Source: Bin75 sp965212135 (GTDB taxonomy: Bacteria; Nitrospirota; Nitrospiria; Nitrospirales; UBA8639). Taken from it: a DNA stretch of 64,000 nt. The stretch lies in contig OZ243044.1 in NCBI GenBank assembly GCA_965212135.1, forward strand, positions 2,046,001 to 2,110,000, written 5' to 3'. This document shows, piece after piece, positions 44,164 to 51,785 of the stretch (its first letter is position 1; each line of letters starts with the position of its first letter). The notes under the pieces are model-generated. The model was given only the letters and a program-made list of their open reading frames with translations, searched no databases and was not told where the DNA came from. A program made the translations under genes and the position numbers.

Positions 44164-44341
44164 GTCCGGTCGGCGGCGGCGTTCACTGTTCCGATGGAAT
44201 CACGAAACCGTGTGCCTCCGTGTTGCGCTTCGCCCGTGAATGCGGCATGATCCCGGCGGGAAGGCGGCGCGGTCTCCGTGCGCGAAGGTCCGGTGCCCGC
44301 CGCCACTGGACGAACGGCTCGTGAATTTGTACGATGGCTGT

Positions 44342-44959
44342 ATGAGGGATTCCCGCACGGCACGTCAAGGCATGGCAAGGGGCCGCACGCTCCCGACGGC
44401 CTGCATGGCGGCATCGCTGCTCATCGCCGCCGCGGCGTACGCCGAAGAACCCGCGGACACGGACTGCCGGCCCGACGCCGTTCACGTTGACCTTGAAGGA
44501 ACATTGCTCACGCGGGACGAAAAAATCGCCCTGCTGGACAAGGCGTTGCACGATTCGCTGGCCAGGTTCGAGCAATGCCGGCGTGAAGGCGCGGCGGGCT
44601 TGAGCCAACAACAGGGCGCGGCGGGCGGCGGCGGAGGAAACGGCGCCGGCGGGGACGGCGCCGCCGGGACTTCCATGGAATCAACCGCGGCGTCGGATGT
44701 CCGTGGCACGGAGGCTCCCGTATCCGGCGCGACGAGAGACGGCGCGACAACGGCCGACGCGACGCGGCCGGCGGAGCCGTCTTCGGTTCCTTCAAGCGCT
44801 GGCGTGGTTCCCTCGGACATTCCGCATCCGAACAACGACAGCGTGCTTGAAGCGCAGATTCGCCGGGCGGCGATGGAAGAAACCGACCCGGAGAGGAAAG
44901 CCATGCTCTGGGACGAGTATCGCAAGTACAAGGGCCTGCCCCCGGCCGGTCATGAGTGA
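44342..44959 (+). CDS. Exported low-complexity protein, first gene of the vWA/ExbB cluster
   Basis: A 205-residue protein with a signal peptide (TACMAASLLIAAAAYA, about residues 19-34). The mature N-terminal part is short and acidic with two cysteines (DTDCRPD and FEQCRRE). A Gly/Ala/Ser/Thr-rich linker follows (residues 80-160). A conserved-looking helical end reads LEAQIRRAAMEETDPERKAM-LWDEYRKYKGLPP. An ATG 10 codons later is an alternative start. It lies 13 bases before a lipoprotein gene in the same direction, so I place it in the cluster that ends at 52780. No family recognised. Confidence 0.75.
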   Translation: MRDSRTARQGMARGRTLPTACMAASLLIAAAAYAEEPADTDCRPDAVHVDLEGTLLTRDEKIALLDKALHDSLARFEQCRREGAAGLSQQQGAAGGGGGNGAGGDGAAGTSMESTAASDVRGTEAPVSGATRDGATTADATRPAEPSSVPSSAGVVPSDIPHPNNDSVLEAQIRRAAMEETDPERKAMLWDEYRKYKGLPPAGHE

Positions 44960-44972
44960 GAAGGAGACCCCG

Positions 44973-46190
44973 ATGCGAAAGAAAACGCCGAGTGTCATCG
45001 TTGTCGCGGCCGCCGTCATGATGCTGGCCGGCTGTGCCGCCCCGTCGTCCGGGGTGAAGGTCGGCCCGCGGATTGACCCCCCTGAAGGGACGCAGGCAAG
45101 CCCCTACCTGGGTGTGCGGCTTGACGTCATCGTTCCCGTTTTTGATCCCGGCATCCCGGATGATCCCGATGACTACGCGGAGCAAGGGGTCTGGCCGGAA
45201 TTGCGCCGGACCGAGGCGAATCGCTTTGCCCTGTCCCTCAAGAACGAACTCCAGGACACCAACGTGTTCGGCGATATCCATGTGATGCCCACGACCGACG
45301 CCACCGGCGACCTCTACGTCATCGGCGGGATTACGCAGTCAAACGGCGAAGACCTTGAGATTGAAGTTGAAGTCGTTGACATTGCCGGCAACCAGTGGAT
45401 GAAACGCAGTTACGAGCATCGCGTGAGAGAATATTTCTGGGACGACCTGCGCAACAAGGGCCGGGATCCCTACCAGACGGTGTTCAAACAGGTGGCCGAA
45501 GACGTCGCCGACATGATCAGGCGGCATGAGGAACAGGACCTTGCGACCCTGCGCCGGATTACCGAGATCCGGTTTGCCAGGACCTTCTCCGAGGAAGCCT
45601 TCTCGGAGTACATTCAGGAAGAGGACGGGCGCGTCACGCTGACGGCGCTGCCGGACCGGAACGACCCCATGCTGAATCGCACCCGCGCCATTCGTGTCCA
45701 GGACGGGCTGTTCATGGACGGGTTGCAGGCCCACCACGCCGCGTTCGTCCAGCGCACCGACGAGAGTTACGCGGCCTGGCAGGAATATGCCATGGTGGAA
45801 GTCAAGAACAAGCGGGAAGCGGAGCGCGCCGCATTCTGGCAACGCGTCGCTGGCATCGGGTTGAGCGTCCTCGGAGCCGCGGCCGTGTTGGGGGGCGTGA
45901 TCGCCGACTCGCCCGGCGGCGACGCGGCCGCGATCGGCGGGCTGGCCTCCGTGGTCGGCGGCATCGTGCTGCTTGAACAGAGTTTCAAGAACAGCGCCGA
46001 GGGAGCCGTCCACGCCGACGCGCTCGTGGAACTGGGGCAGTCGCTCAACGTCGAAGCGGCTCCGCAGTTGGTCGAACTTGAAGGGAAGACCGCCGAACTC
46101 ACCGGCGACGCGAACGAGCAGTTCCGGCAATGGCGGACGTTCCTCCGGAAAATCTACGACGAAGAAGGCATCCCGGACACGAAGATCTGA
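44973..46190 (+). CDS. Lipoprotein with a glycine-rich hydrophobic region, cluster component
   Basis: A 405-residue protein. The signal peptide ends in the lipobox LAGC (MMLAGCAAP). The N-terminal domain has the alternating pattern of CsgG/LpoB-like lipoproteins: a sheet strand LGVRLDVIVPVFDPG, ANRFALSLKNELQDTNVFGD, DLYVIGGITQSN and EIEVEVVDIAGNQWM. Residues 285-330 hold two glycine-zipper hydrophobic helices (GIGLSVLGAAAVLGGVIA and AAIGGLASVVGGIVLLEQ) that could enter a membrane. AGGAG lies 6 bases before the ATG at 44973. I infer an outer-membrane-linked part of the cluster machine; the similarity is by eye. Confidence 0.85.
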   Translation: MRKKTPSVIVVAAAVMMLAGCAAPSSGVKVGPRIDPPEGTQASPYLGVRLDVIVPVFDPGIPDDPDDYAEQGVWPELRRTEANRFALSLKNELQDTNVFGDIHVMPTTDATGDLYVIGGITQSNGEDLEIEVEVVDIAGNQWMKRSYEHRVREYFWDDLRNKGRDPYQTVFKQVAEDVADMIRRHEEQDLATLRRITEIRFARTFSEEAFSEYIQEEDGRVTLTALPDRNDPMLNRTRAIRVQDGLFMDGLQAHHAAFVQRTDESYAAWQEYAMVEVKNKREAERAAFWQRVAGIGLSVLGAAAVLGGVIADSPGGDAAAIGGLASVVGGIVLLEQSFKNSAEGAVHADALVELGQSLNVEAAPQLVELEGKTAELTGDANEQFRQWRTFLRKIYDEEGIPDTKI

Positions 46191-46195
46191 CCTCG

Positions 46196-47770
46196 GTGAA
46201 CACGGGACCGGAATACAGCGCACTGCGGGACCGGATCGCGCATGCCCGCGTCAGCCGGGCCTCCGTTCGGCAGCGCCTCCTGCTGGGCGCCGGGGGAGTG
46301 GTCCTCCTTGCCGCCGTCGGCGGCGGCGGGATCTGGATTGGGTTTCTGCTGGCGCGGGATTCCCCGCCGGAGCCGGCACGGGAATCAGCCGTGTCCCCGG
46401 CTCCGTCGAAACAGTCGGCGCCAGAATCCCGTCGGGTCGAAACAGTCCATGAGCCAGTCGCGAAATCGGTCCCGGAGCCGTCACGGGCCGAGGCGATTCC
46501 GCCTCCGGTCCAACCCGCCAAGGCCGTCGTGCCGAACGGGCAGGAGCGATTTCAGGTCGCATCCCGCGACTCTGAACGCACGGTGGACGACGAACCGGCC
46601 GATCCCCAACGCTCGCCCGCACCCGGAGCGCAAGCCGCGCGCAAGCCGGTCGTTGTCAGCAAAGAGAAGGCTCCGCCGGCCTCCGGAGACGGGGACGTGG
46701 CTTCGACGATCCGGCTTCAGGACGGCGCGAAACGGGAAGCGGGAGAAGGCCTCCGGGACGCACCGGCCGACTACCGGCGCGCAATCCGGGCGGCACAGGA
46801 TGCCTATGCCGCGGGCGACGCGGAGACCGCCGGGTTCCACCTTGAACAGGCGCGGAATCAGCGGCCAGACGACCCGGAAGTGCAAACATGGGAGATCCGC
46901 ATCGCGCGGCTTCCGGAATTGCTGGCCGAACGCCGGAAAGCCGAGAATGCCCGCAAGGCGGGAGATCTTCGCGCGGAGCAGGCGGCCTTGCGGCGAAGCG
47001 TCGCACTTGATCCCGCCGACGTCGGCGCGGAGTCGCGCATCGGGGCGATTGAAGCGGAATTGCATGAACAGGCGTTCACGCAGGCCATCGCCCGCGGCTG
47101 GCGGGCCGTTGACGGGAAACATCCGGACCGGGCCGGGCAGGCGCTCGCCGAAGCCGAACGCCTGGAACCGCGGCATCCGGAGACCCTGCGGCTCAAAACC
47201 CAAATCGCCGCGCTCAACCGCATCCAGGCGCGTGACCGGCATCTGGCCGACGCGGAACACGCCGTGGGACGGGACGACTGGACGGCCGCGCTGCATAAGT
47301 TTGAACAGGCCAAAGCCCTGGCTCCGGCGCACGACGAGGCGGTGCAAGGCGGCACGCTCGCGGCCCGTATCGTTGCCGCGCAGAAGGCCATGGACGATTT
47401 CCTGGCCCGCCCCGAGCGGCTCGGTTCCCCCAACGTCGCCGAGGCGGCGCGCAAGACGCTGCGCGGCGCGGCGCCGCTGACCGCGCACAGCCCCAAGCTC
47501 AAAGAAAGCGGCGCCGCGCTCACGCGCGCCGTTGACGTCTGGCAAACCCCGGTCCCCGTCCGTATCCTGTCGGACAATCAGACCGAGATCGGCATTCGGG
47601 GCGTCGGCACCATCGGGCGCATCGAGGACCGGATCATTGAACTGCTCCCCGGCGCCTACGTCTTCAAGGGCAAGCGCAAGGGCTACCGCTCCAAGCTGGT
47701 TGACGTGGCAGTGCGAAGCAACGGCGGGACGCCGGCGGAAGTTCGGATCATCTGCGATGAACGAAGTTGA
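46196..47770 (+). CDS. Membrane-anchored TPR-like protein with a PEGA-like C-terminus, cluster component
   Basis: A 524-residue bitopic protein starting at GTG 46196. A short cytoplasmic end is followed by a membrane helix (LLLGAGGVVLLAAVGGGGIW, residues 28-50) and a Pro/Glu-rich spacer (55-180). TPR-like helices follow (AQDAYAAGDAETAGFHLEQA, AEHAVGRDDWTAALHKFEQA). The last 80 residues form a PEGA-like beta domain (RIIELLPGAYVFKGKRKGYR). It resembles periplasmic scaffold proteins. It overlaps the following gene by 14 bases and lies 5 bases after the lipoprotein gene. Confidence 0.8.
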   Translation: MNTGPEYSALRDRIAHARVSRASVRQRLLLGAGGVVLLAAVGGGGIWIGFLLARDSPPEPARESAVSPAPSKQSAPESRRVETVHEPVAKSVPEPSRAEAIPPPVQPAKAVVPNGQERFQVASRDSERTVDDEPADPQRSPAPGAQAARKPVVVSKEKAPPASGDGDVASTIRLQDGAKREAGEGLRDAPADYRRAIRAAQDAYAAGDAETAGFHLEQARNQRPDDPEVQTWEIRIARLPELLAERRKAENARKAGDLRAEQAALRRSVALDPADVGAESRIGAIEAELHEQAFTQAIARGWRAVDGKHPDRAGQALAEAERLEPRHPETLRLKTQIAALNRIQARDRHLADAEHAVGRDDWTAALHKFEQAKALAPAHDEAVQGGTLAARIVAAQKAMDDFLARPERLGSPNVAEAARKTLRGAAPLTAHSPKLKESGAALTRAVDVWQTPVPVRILSDNQTEIGIRGVGTIGRIEDRIIELLPGAYVFKGKRKGYRSKLVDVAVRSNGGTPAEVRIICDERS

Positions 47771-49778
47771 ACGTGATTTTGTGCGGGCGCGCCGTCGTCG
47801 CCGCCGCCGCGTTCAGGCGGCCGCGATCTTTGTGTTCGTTGCCGCCGGTATCGCCGGCGTGGCCGCGCTGTTCGAGGCGGGCGTGAGCCGGATTGACGTG
47901 GTGATTGCCCCGCCCGCCGCCGTCAGGACGGCCGTTGTCACGATCACCGACGGCGTTGGCATTGTCCGCGAGTCCGCAATCTGGGCCTTGCGCGGCCCGC
48001 TGACGCTGCAAATCGCCGCCGATGGTTTCGTGACCAAGTCGCTCGCCGTCACGGCGGACCGGAAACGCCGGCGCGTCGAGGTCGTCCTGCGCGAACGTCC
48101 CGCCGCGCTTCACGCGACGACCGAACCGCGCGACGCGAAGGCCCGGTGGTTCCTTGACGGTGCGTTCGTTCGGGAAGGGCCGTCCCTTGAAACCGGCCTC
48201 CCGCCGGGCGACCATACGCTTGAGGTCCGGCATCTCCACCATGCGCCCGCGTCGCGGACGGTCACCGTCCGGCGAGGCGAAACCCGCGCGGTCACGCTGC
48301 CGCTGGAACCGGTTAAAGGGCGGATTACCGTCACGTCGGAACCGGACGCCGCCCGGGTGACGCGAAACGGCGAACCGGTCGGGACCACCCCGCTGGCGCT
48401 GGACGTGCGCGGCGGGACACATGAACTGCGCGTCGTCCGCGACGGGTACGAGACCCGCGTGGAGACGCTCCGCATCACGCACCATGCGCCGACGGCGGAA
48501 CGCCACTACCGGTTGGCCCGGGCGCAAGCCGGCGTGTCGTTCACCCTGTCGCCCGAACACGGTGTGCTCTCCGTCAACGGCCGGGCCGTGTCCGCCCCGG
48601 ACAACCTGCGGCTCGCCGCGGGCGTCTCGCACCGGGTTCGGTACACGCGGCCGGGATACGCCCCGCTTGAAACCGCGTTCACGCTGCAAACGGGAGAGCG
48701 CCGCACCATCGCGCTGGCGCTCGTCCCGACCTTCGGCGTGGTCAACGTGCGGTCCGAGCCGGCCGCCGACATCGCCGTCAACGGACAACCGGCGGGCCGA
48801 ACGCCGAAGCGCCTGGAACTCCCGACCGTGCCGCAAACCATTCGCCTGACGCGCGCCGGCTACCGGGAGGTGACGCGGACCCTCACGCCCGAACCGGACG
48901 CGGAACAGGGCATTCGGGTGACGCTGAAAACCGAAGCCCGCGTCCGCCTTGAAACGGCGCCGGCGCGGTACGCCAACAGCGTCGGAGTCACGCTGAAGCT
49001 GTTCAAGGATTCCGGCGTCGTCACGCTCGGGACGCCTCGCGGGGAGCCAGGCAGGCGGGCCAATGAATTCAGGCGCGAAGTCCGGCTCACGCGGGCGTTC
49101 TACGCCGGGATTCACGAAGTCACCGTCGGCCAGTACCGGCGGTTCACCCACCCCGGACAGCCCCCGGTCGTCAATCGCCTTCCCGTCACCGGCATCGGCT
49201 GGGAAGACGCCGCCCGTTTCTGCAACTGGTTGAGCCGCAAAGAAGGGCTTGCCCCCGTCTATCAATTCACGGGCGACCGTCACGCCGGCAGCCGCCCCGC
49301 CGCGGACGGCTACCGGCTGCCCACCGAAGCCGAATGGGAATGGCTGGCCCGCAAGGCCGGGCGCCGCCGGCAAACCCGCTTCCCGTGGGGAGACGACGTC
49401 GTGGTGCCCGCCGGGAGCGGGAATCTCGCCGACGAATCGGCGCGGGGGAAGGTGCCCCTCTATATTCCCCAATACAACGACGGGGCCGCGCGGCTTGCCG
49501 ACACCGGGACGTTCACGGCGAACGCCGCGGGGCTGCACGACCTTGCCGGCAACGCGAGTGAATGGACGCACGACGTGTATGAATTGCGTCCCCCGCCCGA
49601 AGGCCGCGTGGAAACCGACCCCATGGACACCGGGTCCGGCAGTCGGCATACTGTCAAAGGCTCAAGCTGGCGTTCGGGCGATCTTGGTGAACTGCGCGCC
49701 GCCTGGCGGACCGGGAGTCGCGCCCCGAAACCAGACCTGGGGTTTCGGATTGTTCGTTATCTGGGAGGAGAATCCTGA
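47757..49778 (+). CDS. Membrane-anchored PEGA-repeat protein with a SUMF1/EgtB-like domain, cluster component
   Basis: A 673-residue protein. A basic cytoplasmic tip (ARRRRRRRVQ) precedes one membrane helix (AAAIFVFVAAGIAGVAALF, about residues 20-39). Several PEGA-type repeats follow at about residues 105-400 (SEPDAARVTRNGEPVGTTPL, SEPAADIAVNGQPAGRTPKR). The C-terminal 230 residues form a SUMF1-like domain: YAGIHEVTVGQYRRF, YRLPTEAEWEWLAR, FPWGDD, GLHDLAGNASEWTHDVYE and GSSWRSGDLGELRAAWRTGS. The paired catalytic cysteines of true formylglycine-generating enzymes are absent from this last segment, so the domain may bind rather than modify. It is the largest cluster member. Confidence 0.88.
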   Translation: MNEVERDFVRARRRRRRRVQAAAIFVFVAAGIAGVAALFEAGVSRIDVVIAPPAAVRTAVVTITDGVGIVRESAIWALRGPLTLQIAADGFVTKSLAVTADRKRRRVEVVLRERPAALHATTEPRDAKARWFLDGAFVREGPSLETGLPPGDHTLEVRHLHHAPASRTVTVRRGETRAVTLPLEPVKGRITVTSEPDAARVTRNGEPVGTTPLALDVRGGTHELRVVRDGYETRVETLRITHHAPTAERHYRLARAQAGVSFTLSPEHGVLSVNGRAVSAPDNLRLAAGVSHRVRYTRPGYAPLETAFTLQTGERRTIALALVPTFGVVNVRSEPAADIAVNGQPAGRTPKRLELPTVPQTIRLTRAGYREVTRTLTPEPDAEQGIRVTLKTEARVRLETAPARYANSVGVTLKLFKDSGVVTLGTPRGEPGRRANEFRREVRLTRAFYAGIHEVTVGQYRRFTHPGQPPVVNRLPVTGIGWEDAARFCNWLSRKEGLAPVYQFTGDRHAGSRPAADGYRLPTEAEWEWLARKAGRRRQTRFPWGDDVVVPAGSGNLADESARGKVPLYIPQYNDGAARLADTGTFTANAAGLHDLAGNASEWTHDVYELRPPPEGRVETDPMDTGSGSRHTVKGSSWRSGDLGELRAAWRTGSRAPKPDLGFRIVRYLGGES

Positions 49779-49779
49779 C

Positions 49780-49944
49780 ATGCAACGCATCCGCAGACTT
49801 CGCCGGATTTGGATCGTCATCGGCCTGGCCGCGCTTCTTGCGCTGGCCGCCGCCGCGTTCGGCCTCCAGCGGGAAGGGGCCGGACAGGGGGGGCAGCCGG
49901 CGATCGGCCTGAACGCCCCCACCGGTTTTCCCGTGGACATCTGA
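49780..49944 (+). CDS. Small single-pass membrane protein, 54 residues, cluster component
   Basis: A basic N-terminus (MQRIRRLRRIW) is followed by a membrane helix (IVIGLAALLALAAAAFGLQR) and a short Gly-rich tail. GGGAGGAG lies 9 bases before the ATG. The spacing is one base to each neighbour, so it is clearly part of the operon. It may be a subunit or assembly factor of the adjacent ExbB-like channel. No homology recognised. Confidence 0.75.
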   Translation: MQRIRRLRRIWIVIGLAALLALAAAAFGLQREGAGQGGQPAIGLNAPTGFPVDI

Positions 49945-49945
49945 C

Positions 49946-50701
49946 ATGAATGAACTACTGCGTATGGGCGCGATTCTGACCGTTGCCGGCGGGGCGATAC
50001 ACCTGTTCTACGTTCGGGTCGTCTGGCCGAAGGCCGACGCCGCCATTGCCGCGGCCCGTGCGGCCGGGCAGTCCGCGCCGAGGGAATGGGCGGTGATCCT
50101 CAAAGACTGGGAGCAGGAGATCTGCCTGATCCTCATGGTGTATTGCGCCGTTCGTATTCTGATGAAAATGTGGGCGCTGGCGTCGGAGCAGTACCTCTTT
50201 GAAGTGGACGTCTTCAAGGAAGCCGACGATGACAGCGCTCCGTTGACCGGAACGCTCAACGCGCTTGAAGCGCTTCCCGTGGAGATCAGCGGGTCGCAAC
50301 TCATGGAGGCGCTGAAGGCGAGTCTCCGCCGCTACCAGATTACCGGGGACGTGCAGAACACGTCCGACGCCGTCCAGACGAGCGTTGAATCTCTCGGGAT
50401 GCGGCTTGAAGCCGACAACACGATGATCCGGTACATCATCTGGGCCATCCCGTCCATCGGATTCATCGGGACCGTTCGGGGCATCGGACAGGCCCTGTCA
50501 CAGGCCGAGGACGCGCTGGTCGGCGACATTGCCGGGATGACCGCGAGCCTCGGCACCGCGTTCAATTCAACATTGGTCGCGCTCATCGCGAGCATTCTGC
50601 TGATGCTGCTGCTCCATGCCCTCCAATGGGCGCAGGACAAACGCCTGATTGACATTCAGGCCTATTGCGAAGAGTTCCTGCTCAAACGCATCAGCCGCTG
50701 A
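49946..50701 (+). CDS. MotA/TolQ/ExbB-type proton channel subunit, cluster component
   Basis: A 251-residue protein with four membrane helices at about residues 7-24, 57-78, 162-184 and 203-227, and a cytoplasmic loop of about 80 residues between helices 2 and 3. The family signatures are IPSIGFIGTVRGIGQALSQA and ASLGTAFNSTLVALIASI, the last two helices that line the ion path. This family couples proton flow to work in TonB, Tol and flagellar systems, always with an ExbD/TolR/MotB partner. No such gene lies next to it. Instead two vWA proteins with ExbD-like first helices follow directly. Confidence 0.93.
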   Translation: MNELLRMGAILTVAGGAIHLFYVRVVWPKADAAIAAARAAGQSAPREWAVILKDWEQEICLILMVYCAVRILMKMWALASEQYLFEVDVFKEADDDSAPLTGTLNALEALPVEISGSQLMEALKASLRRYQITGDVQNTSDAVQTSVESLGMRLEADNTMIRYIIWAIPSIGFIGTVRGIGQALSQAEDALVGDIAGMTASLGTAFNSTLVALIASILLMLLLHALQWAQDKRLIDIQAYCEEFLLKRISR

Positions 50702-50711
50702 CCCCGCCGCC

Positions 50712-51785
50712 ATGCGCATGACACGACGAGAGCCGGGGAGCCAGATGGCGTTCCTCGACGTGATGGCTTGCGGCTTGGGCGCGGCTATTCTGCTCTTCCT
50801 CATTGTCAAACATCATGCCGGGCGCGCGGCCGAACCGGTCGCGGCTGAAGGGCTTTCCGCCGAAGCGGCCGCCGCCGAGAGTCGAACGCTGGCGGCCTTG
50901 CGCGAAGAAGCCGCGACGCTCGCCGAGCGGATTCGGCAGGCGAGCCTCCACAGTCGGGAACGCCGGGCCGGACGAACACGGGCCGCCGCCGACCGGGTGC
51001 GGATCGCCGAATTTGAACGTGACATCAATCGGGCGGCGGCCCGGAACGCGGCTCTGCGCGGCGAAGTGGAATCCATTGAGCCGGCACGGGCCGACGACGT
51101 CATTGACGACCGCCGGAACGGCGAAGAAAACTATCTGCTCGGCATGAAGGTCGAAGGCCCGCGCATTGCGGTCCTGCTTGACCGCAGCGCGTCAATGACC
51201 GATGAGCGGCTCGTTGACATTATCGCCCGCAAGATTCGTCCGGACGCCGAAAAGCGGAAAGGGCCGAAATGGCGCCGCGCGCTTCGCACGGCCCGTTGGC
51301 TTCTGCACCGCCTTCCCAAGGAGAGCCGTGTCGCCGTCATCGCGTTCAACGACCGGGCGCGGACGCTGCACGGCGGCCGATGGGCCGGCGGGCGCGACGA
51401 AACGGCGCTCCGGGAGATTTTCGGGGAACTGGACGACCTGGTTCCGACGGGGGCGACGAACCTTGAAGCGGGGTTGCGGGCGATTGACGACCTCTCGCCG
51501 GCCGCCACCGATATCTACGTCGTGACCGACGGACTCCCGACGCAAAATCTGTCCTCGTCCGGCCTGTTCTCCTCGGGCTGCGCGGTGAAGACGGGCAAGG
51601 TGAGCGGCGCCTGCCGCAAGGAGCTGTTCTACGCGAGCCTCCGGCGGTCCGCGCCCCCGGCGGGCAACAACGTCCATGTCATCCTGCTGCCGCTTGAAGG
51701 CGACCCGGAAGCGGCGCCGGCGTACTGGAACTGGACCGCGCAGGCCGGCGGGCTTTTGCTGACGCCCGCGAGGGGGTGGCCGTGA
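50712..51785 (+). CDS. vWA protein with an ExbD-like N-terminal membrane segment (first copy)
   Basis: A 357-residue protein. Residues 14-32 form a membrane segment FLDVMACGLGAAILLFLIV whose aspartate D16 sits where ExbD/TolR carry the proton-binding Asp. A coiled coil follows (residues 45-125). The C-terminal von Willebrand A domain has a full metal-ion site: D157-x-S159-x-S161 (LLDRSASM), Thr in VPTGATNLEAG and Asp in VVTDGLPT. A cysteine pair (SSGCAVKTGKVSGAC) is inserted late. The gene starts 10 bases after the ExbB-like gene. I infer that this protein and the next form the ExbD-equivalent of the channel and present vWA domains to the periplasm. Confidence 0.85.
   Translation: MRMTRREPGSQMAFLDVMACGLGAAILLFLIVKHHAGRAAEPVAAEGLSAEAAAAESRTLAALREEAATLAERIRQASLHSRERRAGRTRAAADRVRIAEFERDINRAAARNAALRGEVESIEPARADDVIDDRRNGEENYLLGMKVEGPRIAVLLDRSASMTDERLVDIIARKIRPDAEKRKGPKWRRALRTARWLLHRLPKESRVAVIAFNDRARTLHGGRWAGGRDETALREIFGELDDLVPTGATNLEAGLRAIDDLSPAATDIYVVTDGLPTQNLSSSGLFSSGCAVKTGKVSGACRKELFYASLRRSAPPAGNNVHVILLPLEGDPEAAPAYWNWTAQAGGLLLTPARGWP

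Noticed and set aside
46242..47480. A 412-codon plus-strand frame overlapping the TPR/PEGA-like gene
   Set aside because: It is very rich in Arg, Pro and Ser, has no ribosome site, and lies in an alternative frame of a gene with a membrane helix and TPR pattern.
47748..49649. A 633-codon open frame on the minus strand
   Set aside because: It is antisense to the PEGA-SUMF1 gene, which shows clear domains. Length alone is not evidence at this GC content.
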